From positions 1,364,001-1,428,000 of the forward strand of contig JARKIF010000013.1 of assembly GCA_029378245.1 (NCBI GenBank): a DNA stretch of 64,000 bases, read 5' to 3'. The translations under genes and the position numbers were made by a program. Source of the DNA: Roridomyces roridus (taxonomy: Eukaryota > Basidiomycota > Agaricomycetes > Agaricales > Mycenaceae). Below the pieces are notes generated by a model, which did not search any database, was not told the origin of the DNA, and saw only the letters and a program-made list of their open reading frames with translations. Numbering within the stretch: position 1 is the stretch's first letter; each line of letters begins with the position of its first letter. Positions 47,802 through 58,895 of the stretch are shown piece by piece.

Positions 47802-48681
47802 TCACCCCTCCACACCGTCTACGTCAACCTCTTTCCCTCCAAGAGCGCGCGCACGGGCGGCTCTCTCTTGCTTGAACTGCCTTGGTAGCAGAACGAGGCC
47901 GATGCCGTATAGGGACCAAATCACCTGCGTTACATTACATTCAGCGAATGAGAAGCGGGAGGAACGGAAACGGAAACGCACAACGACGACTCCGAGCCAG
48001 AGATGTTTGCATCCCTTGTTGACTGGATGTGCGTTGCCGGTGATGAACGCCCATTCGGTCCATAACCCGTAGTGTGTCTATTACAGCGGAGTCAGAACTT
48101 GCAGTACAAAATAGTAGTAGAGACACACCTGCCAAGTCGCAAGCCCGACGATCGCGAGTCCTAGGATAGCGTGCAAGTAATTCTGAGGTAGCCGTCCGCC
48201 CGGGAACCGTAGACGAAGTGCAGGCAATTTGACGAAATGGATGAAGATGCCGAGGAAGACTTGGATGATGTACATGATGAGTAACGCAAGTCCGGCTTTC
48301 TGTTCATCGAGAGAGGTCTTAGAAGAGAGTTGTGGATGAGAAAAGGATATGCATAGCGCACCTGGTGAGGGTCTGTGAAATGCGGCGTCCCGGCGGCTGT
48401 AGTCGTCTGATACCCCAGCGCAAAGGCGGTGAATACGAGCGGGCCTGTCATGAAGAAGTTGACGATAGCGTGCGGCCAGAACCAACTAGTCCCTCTGTTA
48501 GCTTGCATCCCGTACGAATGAGTCCACTGACACCATACCTGCTCGTAAACGTGCGGAGGTAGCGCGCGAACCCGATTCCTAGCGGCAACGCCACGAGGAA
48601 CGCGAAGAACGCAATGTGCGCGTGGATGCGCGCCTTGTTTTCGAACGGGGAGAGCGGGAAGGTGACTGTGGTGCCCGACAT
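47802..48681 (-). CDS. Cytochrome b561-like membrane protein, copy 1
   Basis: Small membrane protein, 218 residues, resembling a stand-alone cytochrome b561 domain (transmembrane electron transfer using two hemes). Exons 48681-48539, 48485-48362, 48299-48129, 48077-47982, 47924-47802. Five or six helices carry well-spaced His residues: ARIHAHIAFFAF, WFWPHAIVNFF, GIFIHFVKLPA, QNYLHAILGL and THYGLWTEWA. Four of these would be the heme ligands. No DOMON domain is attached, unlike many fungal b561 proteins. The redox partner is unknown. Divergent paralogue at 49668. Confidence 0.8.
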
Positions 48682-49667
48682 GGTTGTGGAGAGAAAAAGG
48701 AGAAGCTCCGCCATCAGAGTTAAATAGTGATACGTCGCCTCGAGGCGTGTGAGAGTCGTTCCCCGGGAATGTTTCTGGCAGCTGTACCGCCGGTGTCATG
48801 GGAATGAGTACCGGAAATAGGGTGCTGCGGTTCATTTTTACCCCACAACGAGGCAATTATACATGGACTCGGGCAACGCTAGGTGAAAGAATTCCTTCAG
48901 TAGAAGGATTAGAGAGCCTGGCAACTGTAAATCGGAGAGAGATATGCAGTCGCAAGTCTTTTTGGGATGCCTTCGAGCCTGGATTTTTCGAGGATGCTTG
49001 CTAATGTCTGACGTCTGTGGTCCGGCGTGCCCGGGTAGTTCTTGAGCCTGTTCAGGAGAAGATATACTTACCTACATGCTTACATGCAAGTGTATGTATT
49101 TTGGTTTTCCAGTGAGAAATACGTCTTGAAACGACGCGAGTTATGGACCGATTGCGCATTCCATGCCCACGGACACGAGAAGTCTGAGAACACACTGGGG
49201 TATTTTGAAGTGAGACAGTGACCGCGTGCCGCCGGGTCTAAGTGCGGCTACTGAGGACCAGGGCAAACGGAAGCAGGAGCAAGCCGGCTCCAACGTCGCC
49301 AACGTCGCCACTATGTACTGTCGGCCGATGGAAGGGCCGTCTGAGAGAACTACGGGCGTGAGCTTGCAAAACCGTGCAGATCTGAGAAGATGATGGAAGT
49401 TGCTGATGAGTATGTGGCTGTACACCGATGATGCGCATGTTGATGCGCATGTTGATGGCGGGCTGGATGATTGATACCCGTTCTTTCGGGCTCTGATTCC
49501 CATGTCACACCCCCGGCGATTGGCTAGCCAGTCTCGCTCGTTGGTTTGCGTATATAACATACAAACCTCTCACGACCCGAGAGAAATCCCGGTAGTCATA
49601 TAAGACGATTCGCATTCCCCCCCGCGCGTGCTTGGCTTTTCCCCTCTCTCCGTCCCAACGTCGAGCG
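48682..49667. other. Shared upstream region of the two b561 genes
   Basis: 986 bp between divergently transcribed paralogues. The 5' 150 bp next to each ATG presumably hold the promoters. A gttgatgcgcat direct repeat lies at 49437-49455. No gene seen. Confidence 0.45.
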
Positions 49668-50537
49668 ATGGCCGACTCGTCCCAAACCGTGCAGCTAAAC
49701 TTCCCGCTGTCCTCTTTCGAGGTCAAGCTGCGCACCCACGCGCACCTGGGGTTCTTTGCGTACATGGTGGTCATGCCTCTTGGGATTTTCATCGCGCGGT
49801 ATGCGAGGACGTTTACGAACAGGTGCGTCGCTTGGCTTGCTTTTCTAATCATCAATCTGACCCCCGGGGAAGTTGGTTTTGGCCACACGCCATCGTCAAC
49901 TTTGTGATCACAGGCCCTATGGTGTTCGCCACATTTGCAATGGGGTATCAAGTGACGACGCTCGGCGGCGAAGGGCACTTCGTCGACCCGCATCAGGTGC
50001 GCGAGTCAAATGTCGTACCGGAAGTCCATGGCATCCTGATCATATATCCGCACAGAAAATGGGTCTCGCTCTCTTGATTCTATACATCATGCAAGTTCTC
50101 CTCGGCACATTCATCCACTACGTCAAGTTCCCGGCGCTGCGTCAGGGCTTTCCGGGCGGGCGCCTTCCGCAGAATTATCTGCATGCGATTTTGGGGTTGA
50201 CGATTGTCTTGATGGGGGCTTGGCAGGTGCGTTGAACGGACCTTTCCTCGAGAGCCAGGTAGCTCACAGTAGAGCTCAGGCACACTACGGTCTATGGATC
50301 GAATGGGGGTACGTTACAGGGAACGGACACCCCGTGGGCTATCAGTGCAAGCAATTTTGGACAGCCATCGTCGTCCTGTTCGTTCTGTTCTACGTTGCCG
50401 GTTTAGCTTTGCTGCCAAGGCAGTTTAGGCAGGAGAGAGCTGCAGCTGCGCGACAAGGAGGGAGGGACCGGGGCAGCAAGTTGAATGATTGGGTGCAGAA
50501 AAATTGGGTGCCGTTGCAGGATAATGGCGCCTTGTAA
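49668..50537 (+). CDS. Cytochrome b561-like membrane protein, copy 2
   Basis: Paralogue of the gene at 47802-48681, 235 residues, divergently transcribed. Exons 49668-49822, 49873-49996, 50056-50226, 50280-50537. The first three introns match copy 1, but the last exon is continuous where copy 1 has another intron. His-bearing helices are kept: LRTHAHLGFFAY, FWPHAIVNFV, LLGTFIHYVKFPA, QNYLHAILGLT, AHYGLWIEWG. It ends in a basic and polar cytosolic tail. Probable role as in copy 1. Confidence 0.82.
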
Positions 50538-50706
50538 TTGGAGGCGTATTCGTTTCTTCCCTGTACACTTTAAATAGCAACCACTGGCCCGCGACGCGAC
50601 TTCTGACGTGAGGGCGCTGATGCCGCTGCGCCGCATGATCGTATCTCCGCCCGATAACAATAACACCAAACATCCCTCTCAATTTCGTCTCGTCACACGC
50701 CCAGCA

Positions 50707-52667
50707 ATGCGCTCCCCGGCCCTGCTCCTCCTCGTCCGATGCGCGCTGGCCTCACCGCTCCTCACTATCCTCAACTCCGCCCCCAAAAAGACCCACACGC
50801 ACCCCGAGCTGTGGTCACCCGAATTCTGGGAGAAAATCATCATCAGCGGGCTGCTCGTCCTCTTAGGCGGTGTCTTTGCTGGGTATCGCAAGGTTCTTCC
50901 TCGTATTTAAAACACTAGCTGAAGACAAGACAGGTTAACGCTCGGCTTGATGGGCCTTGACGAGCTGCATCTCAGGGTGCTAGCTACGTCCTCGGAGGAC
51001 CCCAAGGAGCAGGTCAATGCCAAGAAGGGTGCGCCGCGCCTGCGTCATTCGATTCAGTGCCGCTGAATGTCGTTTTTAGTCCTCCAGTTAATGCAGAAGG
51101 GGCGGCACTGGGTTCTAGTGGTGCGTCTCAGTACACCCAATCTTTCGAATGTCCTCTGACTTGAGTCTCAAGGTGCTCTTGCTTGGCAATGTGGTACGTC
51201 TTGGCGTTTTGCAGTGTTCGCCTCCGCTCAGTACACGCCCAGATTATCAACGAGAGTTTGCCTATATTCCTCGACAGCGCTGTGCGGAATCTCTCCCTCA
51301 TCTCGAACGCGTTGACCTAAGACCGTGTAGATCGGCGGTGGTTTTGCTGCAGTTGCCCTTTCCACGACAGCAATTGGTGCGTCTGATTCTCTTGGCACAC
51401 ATAATAGCTCACCCTCGAAATCCAGTCATCTTCGGGTCAGTACTCGCCCAGTCTGTCCTATGCCTGACCTCTGGTGATGATGTTCAACAGCGAGTACGTC
51501 CCTTCCTCTTTCCACCTCTCCCCAAACCCTCACAAGTGCACCTTTAGAATTATCCCTCAAGCCGTCTCGGTCCGCTACGGCCTCGGCATCGGCGCTGCCT
51601 GCGCGCCCTTCGTCCTCTGCCTGATGTACCTCTTCGCCCCCATCGCATACCCCATCGCCCGGCTCCTCGACTGGGTCCTAGGCTCAGACGAAGCCGGCGG
51701 GACGTACAAGAAAGCCGAACTCAAGACGTTCCTCCAGTTCCACAAGACGGGGGAAGAACCCCTGCGGGAAGATGAGATTAGTATCTTGAATGGCGTGTTG
51801 GAGTTGAATAGCAAGAAGGTTGAGACGATCATGACGCCGATGAAGGATGTGGTTACGTTGAGTCAGGATGCGTTGTTGGATGACAAGCTCATGGAGACGA
51901 TGTGAGTTGTTCCTCTCGGGTTGTTGCTTACTGAACGGATCTGATTTCGTGCAGCCTTCTCAGCGGATACTCCCGCTTCCCGGTCCACGAGCCTGGTAAA
52001 CCAGACGCATTTGTCGGGCTGCTTTTGATTAAGAAGGTGTGTGCATATTCATCTTTCGGGACCCTCAACCGACAAACACCGTGCTCGATAGCTCCTGAAA
52101 TATAACCCGTCCACACCCCTCCCCGTTTCTCACTTCCCGCTCTCTATCCTCCCCGAGGCGAAGCCGAGCATCAATTGCTTCCAGGCGTTGGATTATTTGT
52201 ACGTTCCCCATTTTCCACTGTTGTTCAATTCAACTCAACACGGTGTATAGCCAAACTGGACGCGCGCACCTGCTCCTCATCAGCCATACACCGGGCGTTG
52301 CGGGCGGTGCGATTGGGGTAATCACTCTCGAGGGTCGGTGATTATTTCGATCTTTCGTGCTTCCGCTCATTTTTTATTTCTCTTATATGAATAGATATCA
52401 TCGAAGAAATACTCTCGGAAGAGATCGTCGACGAGACGGACAGGTATGAGGATAATGTGACGAAGCAGCAGGCGAGGAGGATTACGAGTGCGGCTGTTAT
52501 GCGGGGGTGAGTGCTCGTTACTGGGTCCTAGACCGTGGCTGATACATACTTGTGTGTGTAGGATCGTGGAGCGCAGTCGGGGGATGTCGACGTCTAAACC
52601 GACGGCTCCGGCGCAAAGTCAGGGCAGGCCCCAAGAGGAGGGTGTGCTTGTTGATGTGCGTGAATGA
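50707..52667 (+). CDS. CNNM/Mam3-type DUF21 and CBS-domain membrane protein
   Basis: Ancient metal-homeostasis protein family (yeast Mam3, animal CNNM Mg2+ transport). Fourteen exons close to 424 codons: 50707-50882, 50934-51028, 51080-51120, 51173-51193, 51243-51281, 51331-51376, 51426-51435, 51491-51493 (3 nt), 51548-51901, 51955-52036, 52092-52198, 52251-52333, 52395-52506, 52562-52667. N-terminal signal-anchor, DUF21 region with GLTLGLMGLDELHLRVL and the conserved FGEIIPQA, then a CBS pair (VETIMTPMKDVVTL, LEDIIEEILSEEIVDETD). The Glu of FGE appears to need a 3-nt exon. Length and order fit the family, though the C-terminal tail is short. Confidence 0.9.
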
Positions 52668-52974
52668 GAAGGGGATTAATTGATACCGGAGGACTCTGGA
52701 GGGAGACATCGACACCGATGATATATTTTATTTTACTACTTTTATGTAGGTCGAGTCACTACTGTCGAAGCCTAACAGTTTGTTGCCCGAACTTATTCCA
52801 AGCGAACGGATCCCAGGCAGACTTGAATTTCAACGTGATTCTCAGAGTCGAGGGAGGTTCAAGTTGCAACTTGAAGGGATGTGGGAGTCTCTGTCAAAGT
52901 AGTTTTGGGATACGATGGGTGATGACTTGGAAAACGAGCCGACCAACTACGGATGCCCCAGTTTCCGAATTCCC
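52668..52974. other. Intergenic spacer
   Basis: 307 bp between two convergent genes. No features recognised. Confidence 0.4.
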
Positions 52975-53440
52975 TCACACCTGTGCATTAAAACCATACA
53001 ACTGGCGTCCTGAACGCCTGACGGCCCTCACCACGTCAGCGGCGCTCGCAGTCGTGCTGTTCATTGCAATCCATGAACCTTCCAGTTGTGGACATACGGC
53101 AGCGGACGGACTCACCGACACGCGTGCTGTGTGTAGACGACAGTATCGCGGAGGAGCTCTCGGAGGAAGATGGAGAGGACGCCTCGAGTTTCTTCGTACA
53201 TCAAACCATGAGCGCGTTTCACGCCTCCGCGGCGCATGAGGCGGCGGAGCGTCGGTCTGGGGATGGCTGCACAAACATGGACAGCGTGAGTAGGGCGCAG
53301 GGAAAGCATGGATTCCACAGACATTCAATGCTCTGTCGGCGGATTCTGCGCCGGTGGCGACTCTGGCCAGAAGGATTCGGAGACTAGAGAATGGACTTGA
53401 AATGAAAACGGAGGGAATGAATCGTGAGGCGTACAGGCAT
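52975..53440 (-). CDS. Divergent histone H4-like protein, lysine-poor
   Basis: 99-residue H4 paralogue. Exons 53440-53435, 53383-53323, 53266-53116, 53056-52975. The three introns lie at the same positions and phases as in the canonical H4 at 38.6 kb, and exon 3 is 151 nt in both. Core: [57 protein letters not shown]. The N-terminal tail (Lys 5, 8, 12) is gone: MP, then [17 protein letters not shown]. Positions 16, 20, 31, 59, 77, 79 and 91 are no longer Lys; only Lys44 remains. No stop or frameshift. Either a real tail-less variant or a decaying copy that is still open. The first two-codon exon is the least certain part. Confidence 0.72.
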
Positions 53441-54011
53441 GGTGGGGATGGCTGAATGACGGTTTGAGCAGACAAACCGTAAACGCCGTAGTTTGTTGGC
53501 CACGTTTCCGCCCGTGAGTCAAACTCTGGTCGGATTATCGGCACGGATTTTTTTCGGAGTTAGACACGATTCTGGATGAAGAAACTCGTGAGTATCATAC
53601 GACCCTGAAGCTACGATTGACCGAAAAGACAAGCCAGTTCGGCAGACATTGTATTGCTCTGGATAGTTCAAGAAATACAGTAAATTGTAGTATACATACG
53701 GGCGCGCTCCGTCACAACTCAGTTCAAAATTAAAGCAAATTGCACCCGGGTCCGCCCCAGGACCTGGAGGCACGATACACGCCAAGATAGGTGCGGGTAA
53801 GCCGTGGATGGGAAGCCGAGTCGATGACGATGGAGGGCGTCGGCGGTTCAAGATGGGGTTTACCAAAGATTGAGGTGGCACGCGCCGCCTATTTCTGATG
53901 TAGTTTATCAGAGAGTCGCCTTTGATAGAGCAAAGAGCACGTACCGAGCGCAAAAGGAATCTGTTCTTCTTGTCTATACGTATTTCGTTGTTCAATGTCC
54001 TAAAAATTGAT
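53441..54011. other. Intergenic region, part of a duplicated flank
   Basis: 571 bp. From about 53905 onward it matches 57280-57403, the 3' flank of MYND copy 4. An unspliced 158-codon minus ORF (53995-53519) has no recognisable features and is treated as chance. Confidence 0.45.
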
Positions 54012-54993
54012 TCAGCGACAGCGGAAATCCGTTAAAATTTCAGAGACGTACTCTAGGATGCTCTTCTCATCCATCGGGATGGTATACACACCCATCATCG
54101 CCGACTGCATAGGTATTGGCTTCCGCTCGCTCGCGAGCTGCATGGCATGAGGATCGATGGCAGACGGGACACCGATGGAGTTGGTGCCGTCGGTGAAAAC
54201 GAACATGACGACGGGCCCCATGCCAGCCAAGCGCGACGGATGCGCAGCGACGGCATTGGCGAGATTCCTCCGCGCCGTCTCGAATGAAGAGCGCATAGCC
54301 GGAGTCGTGGCTAGCTCGAGCGGCAGTTTCTCGATAGTCGCAACTTGGAGAACCCTTTCCCCCCTGGGGTCCCGCTCCTGTCGATTAAGCATCGCCTTTA
54401 AGGCGGCCATGGCGTCGGCGTCTCTCATAGTAAGCGTGACGACGAGGCAGGTATGTAGAGCATTTGAGGGTGTGGTGGAGAGGTCGAGGGCGAGGGCCGC
54501 GTAAGTCTTGAGCTCGAACATTAGGTATTCGTTAACGATCAGCCTTTTGCCCAGATTGAGGCCGATATCTGGTGTCGGTGCATCTCGGCAAGCGGGCTTA
54601 TGCGAGGGCCTATTGGGAAAGGATGGATATTGTTGAATTCAAAGCGACGACATGGAAACACTGACCAGTGAGACACTTGGCACTGCAGCGCGTGTAAAGA
54701 ACGGATGGCAGAGCGGGTGAAAGACTCACTTGTTGCGAGCAATACTCGGCCAAGTGGCACTGTGCAGTAGGTTTGCTTACACGAAAACGCTCAGATACGC
54801 CCAGACTCACTCCGCTACAAATCTTGAGCTCCTCCGGCGCGTCGTTGCCCTCAGCTGTCTTGCCACAGGCCAGACAAGCCCCGCCGAATGTCGCGCGGTA
54901 CTTTTCTTGGATCTCAGCGGATGAAGGGAGTAGTTTTGCCTTGCTCTCCTTGTCGGACTCCGGAAGAGTGAAATTTGCGATTGCGATGGGCAT
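54012..54993 (-). CDS. MYND zinc-finger protein, copy 2
   Basis: Intact 275-residue paralogue of MYND copy 1. Exons 54993-54811, 54759-54730, 54682-54666, 54609-54012. The finger is canonical: CLACGKT, KICSGCHLAEYC, SQQCQVSHW, HKPAC. The C-terminal domain starts LNLGKRLIVNEYLMFELKTY and has GPVVMFVFTDGTNSIGVPSA and YTIPMDEKSILEYV. Exon borders match copy 1, including the 17-nt exon that ends inside the Trp codon. It lies next to the H4-like gene on the same strand. Function unknown; the MYND finger suggests a protein-protein adaptor. Confidence 0.82.
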
Positions 54994-56205
54994 GATAAGA
55001 AAAAGGCAGCTGTTTGTTGGGTGTTTGTTCCTAATTGCATCTCGGAGCCTGTGCCGATCATTGTTCCGAATCAAACCGACTTGGGGCATGAAGTTTGAAC
55101 GTGATTCGCGAAGAGTTGGGCAAAATGGCATTCAAGGCCGGAGGGCACCATAGAGTCGGTTGCAATCGCGATCGGTTCCTGTACCCGAACGGCCGATGTT
55201 CAAGATCCAAATCCCCAGCTCTCCGGTGCCAAAACTTATAAGTTATGGCAGGAATTGGGCGGCTGGCCGCCCCCGAGCCCCAAGCACAAATATAATTTCC
55301 CCTGAGTGACGGCCATGGTGCTACAAATCCGGATACCATTTCCAACTATTATGCAGCAACACTTGTTTCGAACTTGGTTGCGAAGCCCCAGCCAGAGGAT
55401 ACTTCCAATCATGACAATGAGAATTGAGCAGGCTGTTTCAACAGCTGCAGATATGGTGAGGTACCTCCGAGTGCACCGAACGCGTACTCTCGGAGTTGCT
55501 GCTGGTTTCTACAGTCCTCAGCGTCAGCAGCGCGCGGTCAGACCCATGTTTGTGCTTTTAGTCCGTTGGAAAGGTCCCAAAAGACCCGGGATACAAAGTG
55601 GTATATCGATATCCCCATTCAAGGTCTCTGAGAGCCGAGGTTAGTGTCGCACTGGGAAGAGAACCCGGAGCGGCTGACACTATCTTTTCTTTGTGGTGCA
55701 ACGGTAACTGGGTTTTGAAGCCGCAGAGTTCACGTCCCAGTGCGAACGACGGCGTGATCGTGTTGGAATGTCCTCTGATTTGGAACCTGACTTTCGAGAG
55801 AACCGAGTCCCGCTCCCCGTGCGCTATCGAATCGCTTACGACGTCGACGTCCTCGAGCAAGATCTAGAGGCTCCCGCGCGCCTCTTCATAGATGTGACTA
55901 TCCCACATACGACTGCTACGATTGCCCGGAAAGATAACCCGTTTCAACCTTTACAGAAGTGACAGACATGGTATCACCACTGTAGTGCAGCTAGCACTCC
56001 GTTGAGCACCGGTTTTTTTTGAGATCGAACATCTAGATGTCAAGTCGATCTCTTGTCCAAAGTGAGAAACGATAACAATAGTAAAGAGAAAAGGCGCACG
56101 GCATGCAAGAGCAGTCTGTTCTTGGTGTCCGTACAAATGAGGTCATTCAATCGCCTGCAAACGATGTCAGCCGCGCGAACACAAAGTGGCAATTAAATTC
56201 GTGTC
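54994..56205. other. Intergenic region
   Basis: 1.2 kb between MYND copies 2 and 3. A 90-codon plus ORF at 55598-55867 is unrecognised and not called. The segment near 56090-56160 is weakly similar to the 3' flanks of copies 2 and 4. Confidence 0.4.
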
Positions 56206-57043
56206 TCATACGAGAAGGCTCTCTTCGTTCACGGGGATAACCACGGGCGCACCGAAGATCTCGGGGTTGAGTATGAAGGGAGCCCAACGCCCCCGAATCA
56301 ATCCGGACAGGAACTGCCAGCGCCTTCATCCCTTCGCAACATCGCGAGAATCTCGTCACTCATTCCCAGTCCGTCGAGCGCCCCGCGGACCCTTCCATAC
56401 AAAGCCTGCATTCCGTCTTCCAAGTGAGAAAAGGGCCGTTTCTCGACACCCGCAACTTGGAGAATTTTGCCAGAGAAGCCATCGACCGGATGGGCATCCT
56501 TGAACTTGAGTTTGACCAAGAGACACGCTTGCGAGGCGTTTTGAGGTGAGGTAAGCAGATCCAGGGCGAAAACGCTGCACATCTTGATGCAGAACATGAG
56601 GTAATCGTTCACCAGAAGCCTCTTAGCGAGGTTCAGCATGATGGTGGCGGGTTCGCAATTGTGTTTGTGAGATGGCCTTGTGAGGAAGAAGGTCAGACTT
56701 GTGAGAATAAATTGGTAATGCACGGACCAGTCAGAAGCTTGGCACTGCGCGAGCGTCAGGACAATAGAATAAGTATGTATTGAAGGTATCTCACCGCCTT
56801 GGAGCAATATGGTGTCGTACCGCACTGGCCTGAGATTAAGCTTGTGTAGGGAGGAAATCTGGGCTCGGTGCTTACCCTAGCGCAGAGCTTGAGCTGCTTT
56901 CCGGACGCAGTCTGTGTATCATCACAGCTGGCACAAGACTGGGTGAGATCACGAGTGTATTGACGAATTGTAGTCCGTGAGGGCATCTTCAAGCTGCCTT
57001 CCTCGACGTGCCTCAGATACCGCATGTGCAAGTCGTCCGACAT
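56206..57043 (-). pseudogene. MYND zinc-finger protein, copy 3, C-terminal frameshift
   Basis: Exons 57043-56876, 56824-56795, 56744-56728, 56676 onward. The finger is complete (CASCDDT, LCARCGTTPYC, SKACQASDW, HKHNC), and the domain begins LNLAKRLLVNDYLMFCIKMC. The frame stops at 56298-56300 after SSCPD, about 65 residues short. In another frame the expected ending resumes (PFILNPEIFGAPVVIPVNEE) and stops at 56206-56208. A one-base shift near 56310-56330 explains this. The variable part of the domain is also shorter than in copies 1 and 2. A truncated 197-residue protein with an intact finger would still be made. Confidence 0.65.
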
Positions 57044-57403
57044 GGTCGACGTGGACAAGAGAAAATTGGGAGGCGGTCGGCTAGTCTTGCCGACGCGTAG
57101 GTGGTCGAATACAACATAACGACTGGGATGGCTTTCCAAGCAAACACGCTGAATTATTACCGCTCCGAGAAATACAGACAATTAGTAGCTGAGGTATGGG
57201 GCACGTATACCGGCACGACTCAGTTTGAAAGCAAACAGGACGTAGCGCCCCTGGAATTTCACGATTGCTGACGTTCTAGATCAGAGAGTCGCGTTGGATC
57301 GAGTAAAAGCACGTACCGACCGCAAAAGGAACCTGTTCGTCTTATCCATACGTATTTCGTTGTTCAACGTCCTGAAAATTGCCTCAGCGACAACGAAAAT
57401 GCG

Positions 57404-58048
57404 TCACAAAGTGTCAAAGACGTACTCAATGATGTGCTCCTCATCCATCGGGACGGTATACTTACCCATCATCGCCGACTCCATAGGTATTGGCTTACGC
57501 TCGCGGGCGAGCCGCATCGGAGTGATGTCAATCGCAAATGGGAAACCGACGGAGTTGGTGCCGTCGGTGAAAATGAACATCACGACTGGCCCCATGTCAG
57601 CCAAAGACGGAGTAGTAGAGACGGCATGGGCGAGATCCTTGCGCGCCGCATCAAAGAAAACGCGCATATCTGGAGTTGTAGCGAGCTCGAGTGGACGTTT
57701 CTCGATATTTGCGACCTGAAGCATCTTGAGGGCGTTGGGGTCCCGCTCCTGTTGATTCATCATTGCCTTTAGGGCGGCCATGGCGTCAGCGTCTCTCATG
57801 GTCAGGTTGACGACGAGGCAGGTGTCGAGAGCATTGGCCCGTGTGGTGCAGAGGTCGAGAGCGAGGGCCGCGTAGATCTTGAGCTGGAATATGAGATATT
57901 CGTTGACAATCAGCCTTTTGGCCAGATCGAGGCCGATATCGGTTCCGGGTGTATCTCGGCAAACGGGCTTGTGAAGAGGCCTATTGAACAAGGATCGAAT
58001 CCCATGAAAGCGACTGCATGAAAACACTGACCAGTGGGACACTTGGCA
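57404..58048 (-). pseudogene. MYND zinc-finger protein, copy 4, 5'-truncated
   Basis: Close relative of copy 2 that keeps only the last two exons (58048-58032 and 57980-57404). It has CQVSHW, HKPVC, DLAKRLIVNEYLIFQLKIYA, GPVVMFIFTDGTNSVGFPF and ends MDEEHIIEYVFDTL. The exons encoding the first zinc-binding pairs are absent. Similarity to copy 2 stops near 58078, where unrelated repeat-containing DNA begins. Without CxxC the finger cannot fold. The 3' flank (57280-57403) matches that of copy 2, so the duplication spans at least about 0.8 kb. Confidence 0.75.
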
Positions 58049-58078
58049 CTGCAACGCGTGTCAAGAACGCATAACACA

Positions 58079-58895
58079 GCGGCGTGGCTATTTTATGTCA
58101 TTTGAAATCAGCTTTCTGTCCGGACCGAGCCATTTTGGCCATGCATCAATGCCAATTCTGTAGGATTGACCTGCCAATTGGGTCATGTTCAAATGTCGGA
58201 ACAGTCTGCTTCAATATCTCTTTCGGTAACCTGTCGGATACCATCCGGTACCCTTTCCATGCTCCTTTGGTCCGGTGCGGAATTCCTTTCTGTCACGGGA
58301 ACAACTCAATTCGGCCCTGCATGAGTGCACATTTGGTAGATGAAAGATGTCCCTTGTGTCATCGCTGGAACATCATTTGGTATCCTGTGCAAACAGATCT
58401 GGTACCGGCTATATCGGCTATCAGTCATCGCGGATCCCAGTTTCGGACATACTAGATTCCCGATTTGGTAGCCCCGGCAAAACCTTTCGGTAACCATCAC
58501 TTGCCATTGCTGTCATGGACAGATGGCCTTTCTGTCAGGGTTTCCCATAGCGCACCAGCCGCTGGGTCAATTCCTATGACCCTGGTATGGATTCTGACCA
58601 GTTTTTCAATGCGAATTCGGGAAAAATAACGGCTGGACCTGAATGTCAACACATCTCATGCTGCATCCAAATCGGCCAACTTTGAGCCAGATTTCTGCCT
58701 TATGAGCACACTTAGAGCATGTTTTCTCACTTGGGGCGTCTCCTGGACATCGCTGGGATACCTCAGAACACACCTATTCATTGCTATCCTCGGCTGTGAT
58801 GACCGCACTCCAAAGTGTGCTCTGATCAAGTATTTATTTGATTACAAATTTGTTTGTCCCATCTTGTCTTTCACCACGTACCATCACCCTTAGAA
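58079..58895. other. Intergenic region with dispersed repeat copy A
   Basis: 817 bp. Positions 58455-58665 form copy A of the repeat family also found at 60.4 and 60.9 kb. The preceding 350 bp have similar style (short tccggt/ggtacc-containing phrases) and may be a further diverged part. No gene. Confidence 0.5.
58455..58665. repeat. Dispersed repeat family, copy A
   Basis: About 210 bp beginning gattcccgatttggtagcc and containing ttcggtaaccatcacttgcc and caccagccgctggg. Copies B (about 60395-60620) and C (about 60885-61110) are in the same orientation and about 80-85% similar by eye. No ORF. Probably a non-autonomous mobile element or part of one. Termini are not defined. Confidence 0.75.

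Noticed and set aside
53519..53995. 158-codon minus ORF beside MYND copy 2
   Set aside because: No family features. Part of it is the non-coding 3' flank shared with MYND copy 4, where the frame is not conserved.
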